Of a stretch of DNA of 64,000 nucleotides, positions 47,931-59,780 are shown piece by piece. The notes beneath the pieces are model-generated. The model was not told the DNA's origin and made no database searches. It saw only the letters and a program-made list of their open reading frames with translations. The stretch is taken from positions 62,001 through 126,000 of the forward strand of contig NW_017962934.1 of assembly GCF_001661345.1 (NCBI RefSeq). The letters run 5' to 3'. Origin of the DNA: Ascoidea rubescens DSM 1968 (lineage: Eukaryota > Ascomycota > Saccharomycetes > Ascoideales > Ascoideaceae). How positions within the stretch are numbered: position 1 is the first letter of the stretch; every line of letters starts with the position of its first letter. The translations under genes and the position numbers were made by a program.

Positions 47931-49290
47931 TTGAGGTGATTCACTAATTAGCTTCATAGCCATGTGATCAACTTAATTGCTTTCGTTGCCGCTGCTGATC
48001 CTGATTGAACTGAAAATCAATTTAGTCCTAGTGTTCGATCATTAACGAAAACTGCTTTTTAGCTCAAATTATTGAAATTACGGTAAAGTCAATGGAATTG
48101 AGTTGTTCATCAAGGTAAATCCTGAGTGGCTGAGTGTAAGATATTTTGAAACCCTAAAATTTTGGAAGGCAAGTGAATGCATCAAATTATGAATGATGTG
48201 ACAAAAACCTCAAAAGGAAAAATACGATCGGTCGAGCACGTTATCTAGCATTTAAATGTATTTCCCGTTTTGTTTCTCTTGCTGACGAAACACACAATGA
48301 AGACGAAGACTAATTAGAAAACAATAGTTTTGCTGGCAACCCCTTTTATTTTACCGAAAACATGAGATTCTTGTCAGTTCATGACTTCTTCACATATAGC
48401 GATAAACTGAAAGAACAATGCTTCCTCAGAAGTTTAGTGGATCAATTTAAGATGAGCAATGGATGTGGGACTACAAATATCATGCTAACTAAAATTAAAT
48501 CCTTCAGCTGTGGTTCTTTCTGTCGACTCTGCTGAATTGGCAGTAATGAAAAAGAAACCGGAACCAATCGAAAAATTAAATTCACCCAGATCGTGGAAGG
48601 GTACAAAGTTCCTTGAAAAATGTTTTTAATTCCAATTGTGGTTAGTTGATTTGATTGATAACTGTTTCAATGTTCAATTTGTCTTTAGTTCAAATTTAAA
48701 ATTCATGTTGAAGTTCCTGTCGAATTTTCAGCTGACCAAAACCTTTAAAGACATTACTGAACTCTGTCAATGATGAAAATATTTGTACGACAAAAAATAC
48801 TTGTAACGTTTGATGGACAAATCTATGTGATAACAAGTCTATATGAAGCCCACCAAGAATATCATTTGTGTTGCAAAAGACTCTGAAAATGGTTGCAAAG
48901 ATCACATCGCACGGCAGCAATCAATGAGAAGAAAAAGGTGACAATTCCTCACTGTGAGAGAATTAATAAATGATTTTTGGTAAATGCAAACTAACTTCAA
49001 AAGGAATTGGTTTTCAACACCAAAAGTAATCTGTCCACAGTCACAATGACGACTGTCATTCTTCTGGCAATAAAATATAGCCTGAAGCAACAAGAATTGG
49101 ACTCCAGCCAAAATAATAATGGACGAAACAAATGTAAACGCTTTGCTTCGGTTTTAAGCAAAACAAAACTTTCAAAATATTACACCTCCAAAGAATTAAT
49201 CATTGGGCAAAATATCCCTGCTGATTTGGTTGCCTATTTAACGTCTAAACTAGGTTTTGTGCACTGCAAATTACTTCAATAATTAATTTA
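47930..49290 (+). mobile_element. Element R: gag, protease and integrase start, family 2
   Basis: A plus-strand copia 5' half. Gag occupies about 47,940-48,600; a knuckle-like IKSFSCGSFCRLC near 48,495-48,535 lines up with KGKSFNCGAFGHCSTT in element Q. KIHVEVPVEFSADQNL near 48,700-48,750 aligns with the Q protease region ending in VRISADLL. A long frame at 49,007-49,282 with NKCKRFASVLSKTKLSKYYT resembles the early integrase CxxCxxxKxxxxPF stretch. No RT follows. Broken, old. Confidence 0.66.
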
Positions 49291-50020
49291 ATCGTACCAA
49301 TAAGTGCTAAGTGTTTGTATCGTATTTCAAGAGATCGGTTCAATTATATGCATTTGATAGTTAGTACAGCTCTCCACAACTGTAGTGTACCATTTCTGCA
49401 TATTGTATTACAAATAAAAGTAATTTTTCTAGATAGAATCCTTCTAGGAAATAAAAAATAAAATTTTTTGAATAAGACAATCGATCTGAGTATACAAATG
49501 TTTTAAAATTAGAATATATGTTGTATGGGAGCATAGAATATGGTGAAAGCGTGACTTTAAGTAAAGTTACTTGAAATGCAAACGTGAAACGAAAATATGC
49601 TTAACATTAAATTGATGTAGCATAACACCAAAATTGGCAATCGTTTAGAAGAAACTGGAAACCCTTCAGATTAAATCGCATAAAAGGTAAATTTAAAATA
49701 AAATAACTATCACTAATGATTGTTAAATCGTCAAAGCAATAAAAGTCAATTGGTCCTAAATATAAGAATTGTTTAAGCCGATCAATGTAACACCTGAAAA
49801 ATGGAGTTGTTCCATATCTTTTACGGGAAAACAATTTGACAAATTGTCAATTATAAAAACTGAAAGTGATACTATTTGTTCGTTTTAGACCTTTTCGCAG
49901 ATTGCAATAAGGACGCAAATTCATCAAACAAAATAACGTAAATCTAATAATTTGACAATTGTCGGAAATGTTGGGACGACTGCAAACTATTGAATGAATG
50001 GAATAACTTATAGCAGAAAA
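49290..50020. other. AT-rich stretch without a recognised gene
   Basis: About 730 bases of AT-rich DNA between the integrase start of R and a family 1 LTR end. The minus-strand frame at 49,607-49,834 shows no motif. The sequence near 49,960-50,025 leads into the leader of the minus-oriented LTR at 50,025. Probably worn family 2 sequence. Confidence 0.35.
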
Positions 50021-50024
50021 AATA

Positions 50025-50900
50025 CTGCCGAGGAGATCGGCAATTCTTTTCGTAAAGGACCACCTTAGATGACTGCATGTTTCTGGAGCGGAGCAGTCAC
50101 AGGCACCGAGGGACCAAATGTGGACATCAGCGAGCGTCGCAACAGACCCCTTTTTTGCAGTGAGGAGTACTCAAACGATGCTACCATTGCCGTAGCACAT
50201 TTGAATGGTCCTGCAAAGTACTGTTTTGCGTTAGCCGAGCTCTCAGCAAGAGGGTGTGCCAATCCTCATTAGAAGAGTTCCCAGCACCGGCTCGGTGGAG
50301 TCCGTTACAAATATATACGGCGGCTTCTAAATGAAATGACCTTGACGAGAGAGAAATAGGTGTTTCTCAAAAACTGCTCTCTTCGTCCCACAAGCAAGGC
50401 TATCTTACTTCTTCAAATGAAGAGGATCCGAGAGGATCTTTGAGCTGTTCGTGAAAAGCACTACGAGCCCTGTTGCTTTGTTCCCAATCACACATGTCTC
50501 AGAACAGCAGTTCAGCCAAGAAAGATCGACTCCCATATTCATTCGACGGCCAATGTACCTTATGAAATTGGGAAAATTGCGAAATAAACCAATCAGATAT
50601 GGACAGAGGTACATGATGATACTTCATGACTGGTTTTCCCACTGGAAAAAGAATCCCGTGATACCATCAAGTGGTATCCTTTCTTGAAACAATATCACCA
50701 CAGCTCTTCAACGACATATGTAGCAATGCGGCGGCAAATTGGTCATTAAATGAGATTTGCAATCGTAAATGCTGCGTTGGCCAACTTTCTCATAAAATGA
50801 TACTTCAATAAAATAAGGCCGGAGTTCGGTGATTGGCCCAGAGGCCTGCCAGGTTGATAATATGGATGATATCATTGTGCACGATTTATTTATGAACGTT
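50025..50900 (-). repeat. Full-length family 1 LTR, minus orientation
   Basis: Core at 50,030-50,140. On the minus strand it reads GTCCACATTTGGTCCCTCGG and later AAAGAATTGCCGATCTCCTC. A palindrome-like GCTGTTCGTGAAAAGC is at about 50,447-50,462, and the LTR-start block (minus strand GCACAATGATATCATCC) near 50,862-50,880. It is about 0.87 kb, the expected size. The frames on both strands at 50,405-50,687 lie within U3 and are not genes. Confidence 0.68.
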
Positions 50901-51420
50901 TGCACCATGATTTTGGAAAACCTGCATTTTGAGCGGAGCTGCTTTTACTGCTGTGATGTAGTAATCCATTTAGATTGACAGGTCAGCAACACCATGGAAG
51001 CCTTCTTCTCCCTGTTTCATCCAACTGCGTTTTAATTATTGAGTAAAGTATATCCATTAATTCATGTTCGGTCACCAAGATCATCAACTTATGCCCTGTC
51101 GGATTATTCCAGAAACTGAACGGAATACGATTGTTTTTGGTAAAGAGTTAAAATAGGAAGAGGATGGAGTGATATTATTTTATTAGCATTTTTGGGCCCC
51201 TTGTTTGATATTGGGTGGTGTACTAAAATATCGTATGAATACCCAACATCAAAAGCAATTTGTCACAGCAATTAGTTTGGGGCAAAAGGCAACACTGGAT
51301 CAAATGAACGGCTGTGTGACAGCTTTTCAGCATCAAAATGAAAGCCTTCTAATTTAAGTAGCTTTTAGTAACGAGTAATCATCATTTGTGTAACCTGCAA
51401 TCGAGTGTCATGGATTTTAG
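50900..51420 (-). mobile_element. RNase H tail fragment, family 1
   Basis: Sequence upstream (in minus orientation) of a full LTR, where RNase H should lie. AVKAAPLKMQVFQNHG near 50,905-50,960 resembles the RNase H ends of C and G (the A-x-x-VSSPVLxYLND region), and PISNKGPKNANKII near 51,170-51,230 sits where the NPxFHxRTKHI block should be. The match is weak but the position is right. Fossil fragment. Confidence 0.45.
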
Positions 51421-51429
51421 CGTGTTAGA

Positions 51430-51850
51430 TCATCAGTGAGAGGTGTGTCATCATAGAACCCGAGATGCCTTCCTCGCGTTGAGCATTATTCCGTCCAGTA
51501 AAAACACGGACCATTACTATCTGATTCTTTGTTCTAAACAATTCTCCCCATATCATTTGACCTGTGTGACCGTTACATCTATTGAGCGGGCAAAAAAAAC
51601 ATCGTGGAAATTCCACGCAAGCGTTCAGTGGTGATTTTTCTTGCAGAAATGAAACGGCCCATGCTCTGAGGAAACTTTTTACTCTTGTTGTACACCGGCA
51701 GCATCTCCGCATTTGGCATGTTGGTTTCGCTGACCCGTCTGCTTCCACGGCGCTAAGTCATGTGACGATACTCCCTATAACAATTTTTTCTACTGTTTTT
51801 CTCTCATTTAATCCATTACTTTAATATTTTCTTTTGGATTCTTTACAGCT
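51430..51850 (+). repeat. 5' LTR portion and leader of element M
   Basis: A plus-oriented LTR 3' portion. It has CTGACCCGTCTGCTTCCACG at about 51,730-51,750, GGCGCTAAGTCATGTGACGA after it, CCCTATAACAATTT as a TATA-like region near 51,771-51,785, and an AT-rich pyrimidine-rich leader. The minus-strand frame at 51,425-51,748 runs antisense to it and is not a gene. Confidence 0.62.
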
Positions 51851-51894
51851 GCGTCGAAGACTAATTTCGAATGTTAGCAGACGTAAATAAAAGG

Positions 51895-54800
51895 AAGCAA
51901 TGGATGGTGCTGACTTCACTGATTGGGCTTCACTCCCAATTTTCAAACCTGCTCACTTTACTCCGTTGGGTGAAGGATCTATCAAAGGATGTGCTATTGG
52001 AGCCCCTGATGTTGATTCGCATGAAGTATCGGTAGCTTTAAATATCATTTGGCATACGGTTGTATTTGGCAGATGTGGTTTTGCACTATTGGAGTAGGTA
52101 CTATACTATTGGTAGTATGGCCGCAAAACATTATCACATTTTTCGAAGCTTGATGGCTCTATTTTAATAGATGCTGCCATTCTCAGCACCAAGTCACTCC
52201 CTTATTACAAGTGGCGAAAGTCATTATCGAATTGATGAAATTAAATACAATCCCTTGGTGATTCGTATTGCAAGAATCACAACTCTACAGTACCGAATCA
52301 CTTGCAGCGATTACCAAACTTCCTCCCGATTGGGACCCCACTGTTGCAAGAAATATTGTTACTCAATTCACATACCACCACAATATTTCATTTGCTAATG
52401 ACAAAGTCTCCGCCCACCATTTTGATCTAGAAGCAGTTGCTAGTAGCTCTGGATCACATCCGTTAGCTTCTGACGGTATGGACCCATTAATGAAATGAAA
52501 TCCGAGATGAATGACATGCTATTGTTGTCCAAATTGGCATACCCGGGTAGTGAGCGTTTGGCACGACAGCCAAATTCTGCGGATTCATTTTTTTGAGCCA
52601 TAGCATCAACCGCGACAGCGTTCTAGATGTTTCGCAACGTAATCAGCTTGTGTTTCCTCAGCCAAGCAAGGAGCCCAGTAACCTCTCTTTAAAATCCAAC
52701 CGCCTCTAGTATGACTTCAGTGCTTTCCGTAATAGTTGGCCTCACCTTGGTTCGTTCAACGGCTCAATTTTTCAATCGGGTCGGAGTCCTGCCATTGGCG
52801 ACATAATCGATGAGCTCAAAAATATTGCTGATGAAAGATATCTGAGTTATAGATCATTGGTACTTGTTCATTACGCTCCTCACGGTGCAGGTGTAACTTC
52901 AAACCCATCGTTTACATAAAATGGGCATGGATTTAATTAGAGCTGGAGTTCCTTTTTTTGAATGGTGAATTAGCTGGAAATCCATCCGCTCCAGGATTAT
53001 ATGCATGCCTTGTTACCCCATCTACTGCTCGGTAATTTACTACCGATTGCCGTCAACGATTTGGTTTTGAAGGTGAGAATCGTTCATCAGATATAGTCCC
53101 AAATCTATCGCATTTCAGCAGCTGGATGATAATGTGTGATTCGTCACAAAGAAAAAGGCCCAAAAGTCATCGATAAGTGCCCCACATCTCCGACCAGCGC
53201 TTTTCTTGTTTTTCCCGCAATTGATATGACTGCTCCAATGGAATTTCCACCGTGGATGAGATTTGTTTTTTTTTCCGAAAGGTTGATGATTGCCGAAGAT
53301 ATTTTGTTGTTGTTTTAATTAGTAGCGAAATCTTGGCTGCCGGCAGGATGGTAGAAGGAGTGTAATTTCTCCATCCACGATTGATTAGAGCGGATCATGC
53401 TGATGGAAGTGTTAACAGACTCGCATCGCAGCAGTTCAAAAATTTGTTTTCGATTTCAAACAATCGAACATGGATTGTCTGTTCGTGCAGAGTGTTTTCA
53501 AAGTTGGCTTGTTGTACGTTCGCAAAAGACAATCGTGAGGAGACCCAGGAAAACGAGGATTGGTACTACTGCTCCCAATTAACTTTGGCATGATGCGGTG
53601 ATGAGGGAGCGGTTTCCATGAACTGGATTTCCACCAAAGATGCACCTTTATCCAATTCACTTTTGAAATAATATCCGAGCAGAGCAGCAAGTCATGCAAT
53701 GATAGAGGAGTATGCACTTGCAGTTTAAACCGTGATCGAACCACAGAACAGGCAAATGAGCTTGGTGAAACAAGTGACCCTGGTGCTTTTGTTGAGTAGC
53801 ACAAGAATAGAACGGCGGACGCAGTTAACAGTCCGCATAACAGCTGTGGGGTTGTCAGTTTTTGTTGCAGTTGTACCTATTGCTGCTTGTGTTATGTCGG
53901 TTCGTCTCGCCCCCGCTAGAAATGAAAAAATAACTGATCAGTGATCGCTTCACTCGATACAACAATGAAATCCTTCAACGAGGGTGCAAAGTGTATTGAC
54001 ATCATCCAGAAGGGGAAAGGAAGCATAGTATAGAAGACAGTAATTCGCTTTTAAAGAAATCAGTTGCAACCACTGACGGTACTTATCAAGCTGTTGATCT
54101 TGTTGCTGGTGCTTATTTGGTTATTCAGCAGCTTCTTCAATCCAATAGAGTTCTTCAAAAGTCCTTGCTGAGGTTGAAAAATAGTATAATTAGTTGACGG
54201 ATCATCGAAGCAATACCATTGGAGACCAGTCTAATCAGACTTCTTTCGCTCTGCCCTCATGGCTACTACTCTTGACAAAATGCATCAGAACGGAGCCATT
54301 TCATACTGTTGATTGTCAAACAAAGTTTCTTGGACCGTGTGAGAGCAACAAGTATCTTTTCGGTGATCTTCCAGCTGGAACAAAAGGATTTGGAATTGCT
54401 TGGGCGGTTTAAATGATTTCGGTACCAACTAGTGATCCTGCCGTAGCCGGAGTAGTCGCTCAACGATTGTCTCAGCGTATCAATATGATTAAACCGATCC
54501 ATTTATTGCAGTGATTTCCCATAAAATTGTGAGAGTCACTCTTGTTCAACCAACTTCAATGCCATCTTTTGAAAATGAGGGAGATATGACAGCTGCCTTT
54601 TAGGATGCTGTTATCGACGCAAAAAGTTAGATGGAACACCCTGAGGAACTTCTTAATATCAGTATTCTGCAAAAGAAAGAAAGTTCAACAAATCAGTTTT
54701 TGAAGGAAAGCAATCTTCTCTTTCATGTCTAAGAAAAATCGTCATTCAGTCCAATTGTTTTGGTTACAGGAAGCTTCAGATCAATATGGAGTGTCATGGT

Positions 54801-55565
54801 GTTGAAAGACTAAGCACCACCGTTTGGTTGGAGTGTATGTGAATGGCTGTATCTGGTCAGGTATGGAACGCTAAATCCCAGCAACGGTTCAACAGCTGAA
54901 AATGGACAGGCCTCTTTTGCAGGCTACACCAGCAATCAATAACTTGTACATTATCCGTTTTGAAACAGAAGACTCGGTTTTCGATGGCGAACAATTAGCA
55001 CTTATCTGTTTTTTTGTTGGACTGTTCGTTTTGCTTTGAATAATTTAACGCTTTATACTGCGTTTGCTATTGGGTTACTCATTCTATGTCACGGCGCACC
55101 ATTCAAAATCAATTCAACTGGTGAAAAACCATGTTAGGCTAATTAAACTCAATCTCACTACCTATTCATTAGAAAGCAACTTCAGTAGCTAACTAATTTC
55201 GATACTGTGACGGTGATTCGCACAGAGTCAATTGTGATCGAAAATCTGTGGGTCGATATCCGTTTGTCACTAACCAAAAGTCTGTCACTTGGAGCACCAT
55301 GAACCAGGATTTAGCGCGATTGCTCATTTGTCAAACTAAAGTCATTTCACTTACTGAAGCACTCAAAGACGCTGTGGTGCTGATGATGGTTTTCACATTT
55401 AGTGACGCAAATGGTGATAATTCAATCATCGCTTCTGATATCAATTTGCTATCAAGTCTCTTATCCATCCCTGCAATCACCGCTACTCAATGCATACTTC
55501 AATCGTGCATCACTTTTTGAGAACCGGGTCCAATCTTGCGATTTCCCTCGCAATAGATGATTTCT
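51895..55565 (+). mobile_element. Element M: copia family 1 fossil body
   Basis: A plus-strand copia body. Gag begins at about 51,900 with MDGADFTDWASLPIFKPAHF and keeps two fair frames (51,900-52,097 and 52,268-52,498); protease and its spacer lie about 52,550-53,050 with LNGELAGNPSAPGLYACLVT before integrase; integrase about 53,050-53,600; linker about 53,740-54,050; RT about 54,060-55,150; RNase H 55,190-55,560. Gag does not align with other copies as well as pol does, so M may be a subfamily. It is broken, with dozens of breaks, and old. Confidence 0.78.
55190..55560 (+). pseudogene. RNase H relic of element M
   Basis: One frame reads RYCDGDSHRVNCDRKSVGRY, then FVTNQKSVTWSTMNQDLARL, then ICQTKVISLTEALKDAV. 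These match, in order, the copia RNase H blocks YxDADWAxxxDDRRSTSGY, xLxxxAVSWxSKxQ and LSxxEAEYIALxEAxKE. Very clear domain, fossil polyprotein. Confidence 0.85.
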
Positions 55566-55569
55566 AAAA

Positions 55570-56450
55570 AAGCTGCTGGATTGTTGACCTAGGCGGTAAA
55601 CAGATCGCCGTTGACATATCATAATGAATTGCTTCGATGATTGAATTAAAGTTAGTTTTAGCATTGTTGCTCGATACTGTGCTGAATTGTATGTCGTTTC
55701 TAATTTTCGTCAGATGATTGATGTTTGTCTGATGTTTGGATGGATATAGTTCTGACTTGATCAAGACTGGCTTCATCGACCAAAACTATAGTAATTCCAA
55801 AACAGTGACAACTGCGATATATCACGGATTGTGCGATTTCAGTTTCAAAATGATTAATTTTGATTTATGAGGTACTTCGTTTTTCATTTAATTTTTGACT
55901 TATTATATTTTTTTTCGGTTTATTCTTGGTTGGAGATTCATTGAACGTTAGACCCCATGAATGTGGCTTCATCAGTCATTCCCAAAAGAGGTGTGCGCAG
56001 TGAATGAAGCAGACCGACGGACCAGCTATCGTTCTAGACCAACATATCTGAAAGACGGCGCAGCCCTCACTGCTTGAGAGGTTAAAACGGGTTTTTTACA
56101 GCAAGCCGTTTGCAGATTGTCAAAACAAAATATTTTGCTTCCGCGAGGTTGCAGGTTTTCAAAAGACGAGGTTGGGGAACAAACCGATTGCACTCCGCAC
56201 GTGATCAGTTTCCTGCGGACAGCGTTCCTTTTCGCTATCTGTTAACCGCTGGGGCAACAAAACCGAATGATCGGTTGTTTAATCAAATGGCTGACTACAT
56301 CCACTCGCGGGTCTGAGGGCTCGCTGCGAGATTAAGTGGGCCTATTGTAAGGCTTCAGATCTCAACGCTCAGTTCCTCGGTGCCTGTCACCGCTGACATC
56401 GAACCGCGCTGTGTTACTTATCGCAGGTCCCTATAGATGAGCCTTGGGTT
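55570..56450 (+). repeat. 3' LTR of element M (family 1)
   Basis: A plus-oriented LTR of about 0.9 kb after RNase H. Its core at 56,365-56,450 reads TTCCTCGGTGCCTGTCACCG, then TGACATCGAACCGCGCTGTG, then a CCCTATAGATGAGCC TATA-like region. U3 at 56,100-56,320 holds a plus-strand frame (56,110-56,316) without any domain. It meets the minus-strand RT of N directly. Confidence 0.6.
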
Positions 56451-56454
56451 CGGA

Positions 56455-59400
56455 TCTACGGATTGTTTCCAATCTTGGATGTTTCCCCCAATTTATTATT
56501 TTGGACTCGCTACATCACAATGAAATCAACTGCAGACCGTGAACCCTTTTTTTTGCCAACGAAAAAAAGACTGCTTCAGTGCATCTATCTGCCTCTGCAG
56601 CATCCAAACTTTCAAGGAAAATCCACATCTAATACATCAAAGTGGATTGTTCTTGCCCATATTAGCGTCTATATCAGCATAAAAAGAAGCAGCTGTCAGA
56701 TTCACTTGACGATGCTCCAATCCATTTGAAGCTGCAACAGCAAAAGCTGCCTATCCCTTTCGTACTTGACTACCACACGAAATTACTGACGATGATCAAT
56801 ACCGCTAAGAAGAGAATTCCCTTGAGCACCTATGCTGGTTTTAGCATATTCGGCAGACGCCGTTGAATTCACTGCAATCGCCCAACGAAATCCTGTTGAG
56901 TTTTCTCCTATAAATAGAAAATCCAACAGGATAGTATTTTTGCGAACAATGCTTATAGCGATGATTGACTTGAGTTTTCCCGAATTGCGTCCCGCAGATG
57001 TCGTCTAGCTGTAGAAATGGCAAACACAGCAGCAGCAGATTAACTCAGAGGAGACCAGGTTTTAATTATAAGTCCTGAGTCATTTGTTAACTAATTCTAT
57101 AGATTTTCAAGGTCATCATTTTTTTTTAGACGAACTCTTTCAATGGAGAGAGATGTTCAGCAGCTGATGGAACACCAGTCTCAGCATCAACAACTTGAGT
57201 GGTATAGTCAGTCGAAGGGTGAGGTTTCTATGATATTAATTCATTATCTTTGACCCCAAAATTTCATTCACCATCAAAGAGCCGTCTAAATAATATTCAT
57301 TTTCATTGTGGAGTTGAAGATATGCTATATCAAGACAGGTGTTGTCGCCTGCTTGTCATTGATAGCAGTCGACTGATTTCTGCTATTTCACCAGCAACAT
57401 ATGCAATAGCTGAAACGGCAGTTGGAATTGGTGGTTCAGCGGCAGCGAATGATAGATTTTCAAATGACATTTGGTTTGCAGTTCGCGCCAAGAACAAACA
57501 ACGTCACACCTGTTATGACGAATCGACAGTCTTTAACAGTGTCCAGCAATGACACAGCCAACAAAGTAACCGAAGAGACATCAAGCAAGCTAATTGGTTT
57601 GCATGATATGATTGGGGTTGATGGCTTAGGCCGCACTTCGAAACACCTTCAACAGAGGATCAGATTATCGCTTCGTACAAAAACGTAAAAGTAAACGTCA
57701 GGAGACCGCCGTCATTGATGGAAATCAAATACATCAAAATCAGTGCACACTTCTCAACATTATTTTAGAAATAATCAGGAAACTTTTCTACAATTATCAC
57801 TCTTCTGGCCGTTGTGCTGATTGATCTTCTACGACATTCAGTGACCTCATTTCTGCATGACTGAAAGTGCACTGTCATCTCATGACGATTCTGTCCGATA
57901 GACGAAGTTCGGTCAACAACTTCATTGTATGCTCGTTATTTAATCGAGCAAAATGAGATGCTTCAAGCAATTATCATTTGGTAAATATAATATAATTTCG
58001 CGAGTTCGTCTCATTTAATTTCCCTGTGGCATTTGCAGCGACCGACATTTCATGAGAAACCCTCACAATAAATTGAAGAAAGGAACATTTTCCAGCAGCA
58101 TCAACGGCCTTTGGAGCACGAATCTCAACATTGCGAAGTCCAACAGTAGCGCTAGCGTCTAACCAGGCAACTTTGTTAAAATTTTGGTTCCTTGTTCTTT
58201 CCAGCAACACCGACTTTCTCAACCAACAGCAGCAGAGATGCAGTTGATTTGGGCTCAACCCCTCCAATAGTTTGACGTCCATAGCATGCAGGTTAAAGTC
58301 AATTACCAACGATTAACGCTAGAGCAGCACCGGCAACGACATACTCGCATAATTGCTTTCCTGCAATCTTACAATCCAATGTTCCATCCAAATAATCAAT
58401 ATCATCTTTGAAGCACAACGGTGCTGTTCATTAGAATCAGCTGCATTGACATTAAACTTGCTTAATTGAGAGGCTAACAATATCCTTCTACCAATCCACC
58501 ATTAACTGCATTTCTGTAAAAATAGATGGCAGATTAACGACTGCGTGGCAAGTACCATCTCTCTGACTTGAAAAACAAATTAATTGGCAAAAGCAGGGAG
58601 CTCCAGCGCCAGCCTTTTCGGAACCACTTGAATGGTAATGGACAAGTTTCGCATTTAACATCAGCATTCAAGATACTTTCATTGACAAGAACGAAAAGCT
58701 CGTCTGAGAATTTTTGGGGGCATTTTGATCTGGGACAGCAAGACAACCATTGAGTGGATCCAATAATTTAGCCGGTACTGGTCGTGGTGGCAAACTCATT
58801 CAAGGCAAATGATGGTTTTGTTACAGGCGGAGCATCTCAATCATGTTCCGGTTGCATTTCGGATGGTATCTCCCAAAAGAGATTGTCGAAGTGCAACCCG
58901 AGATTTCAGTAACTGCATCCTCACCAAGTTGACTAGCCAGAACTTTTACTTTAGTAACTAACGTTGTGCTGAGGTATATGCATGTTTTAAGAAGGACTTC
59001 GTTGTTAGTCGTGTCTGATTCAGAAGCAGCACATCAAATAGCGGCGTCTTACTCTGCATTGCACCTTTTGCGGAGATTGCAAAGATTGACCATCTTCCGC
59101 GAAACAATACCAGCTTAAACATTATTGGAATCATATAGTATTGTCAAGTTGAATAATGCTTCACAGTTTCCCCACCGATTCTATAGCATTTGATTTGATG
59201 GAGCCGCATCGAATCAGCCAGTAACCATCGTATGAGAAAAAAACTTCACAGAGAGGTTAACAATGTCTAACCGGACGTCATCTTCGGCGATGGGCACTTC
59301 GGTTGATATCCGGTTGAACCAACGGACCAAAATGAGCCGCTTGGTGATTTAAGACAAGAGCCCCAATAGTAATGATAGCAGCATGGATTACTTTCACTAA

Positions 59401-59480
59401 TTTTCGGCGGGCATCTTTCGTGATATCCGTGATAATCCATTTAGGTCAATTGATCATACTATATTAAGGTAACGAATTGC
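56455..59480 (-). mobile_element. Element N: copia family 1 fossil body
   Basis: A minus-strand copia body. Gag begins near 59,450 and runs to about 58,760; protease-side sequence and spacer about 58,300-58,760; integrase about 57,400-58,310, ending in a SIRHNRCDVVCSWRELQ stretch like the YRxxDPxxxxVVxSRDVxF block; linker about 57,050-57,400; RT 56,460-57,030. An RT frame reads GENSTGFRWAIAVNSTASAE, matching CRWVLTVKSxxSGE. RNase H was not recognised. It is broken, with dozens of breaks, and old. Confidence 0.78.
56800..57030 (-). pseudogene. RT relic of element N
   Basis: On the minus strand one frame reads ILLDFLFIGENSTGFRWAIA then VNSTASAEYAKTSIGAQGNS. These correspond to the family 1 blocks LLxDFxxGExPVGCRWVLTVKSxxSxExxxARLVAQGxSQ. 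An Ala-rich RT lead-in precedes it. Secure domain call. Confidence 0.8.
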
Positions 59481-59484
59481 ATAA

Positions 59485-59640
59485 AAAAAATAAATGTGGA
59501 ACTGATTGGCAGGCCCTTCCTTAAGGCACTCCGGAATTGCAAAGACCATTGCTGAGCTGACAGGTCAAAGACATCCGCAGATCAAATGTTGAGAAGCGGG
59601 AGGCTCACAATTGAAATTGTACTTGAATTAACTCACCGGA
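59485..59640 (-). repeat. 5' LTR end of element N
   Basis: Core at 59,500-59,615. On the minus strand it reads ATTGTGAGCCTCCCGCTTCT, then GATGTCTTTGACCTGTCAGC, then AAGGAAGGGCCTGCC, the decayed family 1 core. The leader at 59,455-59,480 includes TACCTTAATATAGTATGATC, close to leaders at 21,740 and 31,470. U3 upstream is not seen; family 2 RNase H begins at 59,645. Confidence 0.66.
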
Positions 59641-59654
59641 TAAGAACATCGGCG

Positions 59655-59780
59655 ACGTTGTCTTTTGTAATAATATAACGAATTTGTGTCACCTTATTTG
59701 AAAAATGTTCTTCAATAAAATGATATGGAATATCAATATGCTTCGATCGATTATTAGTATATGAAAGAAAACAAAGGTTG
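59655..59780 (-). pseudogene. RNase H carboxy-terminal relic of element O
   Basis: Minus strand reads NRSKHIDIPYHFIEEHFSNK, then VTQIRYIITKDNVADVLIR. This is nearly the canonical copia ending NPVFHxRTKHIDIxYHFIRExVxxxxIxLxYVxTxDNxADIxTK. It is the best-kept family 2 motif and fixes the strand and the 3' edge of O. Confidence 0.86.

Noticed and set aside
50451-50687. Plus-strand frame with KPIRYGQRYMMILHD, faintly like a piggyBac transposase segment
   Set aside because: The whole stretch is U3 of a full-length minus-oriented family 1 LTR (50,025-50,900), and no catalytic Asp pattern or terminal repeats accompany it.
51425-51748. 107-residue minus-strand frame rich in Cys and Arg
   Set aside because: It runs antisense across the 5' LTR of M and shows no ordered zinc-binding pattern.
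53732-53944. Frame with a hydrophobic segment (GLSVFVAVVPIAACVMSV) suggesting a membrane protein
   Set aside because: It falls in the integrase-RT linker region of M, in a frame that does not match the flanking pol frames; the hydrophobic run is probably a shadow.
55975-56045. Possible minus-oriented LTR core (minus strand GTCGGTCTGCTTCATTCACT) inside the 3' LTR of M
   Set aside because: The match is limited to one block, with no TATA-like stretch, no GGGGCTGCC block and no leader, so I do not call a separate LTR.
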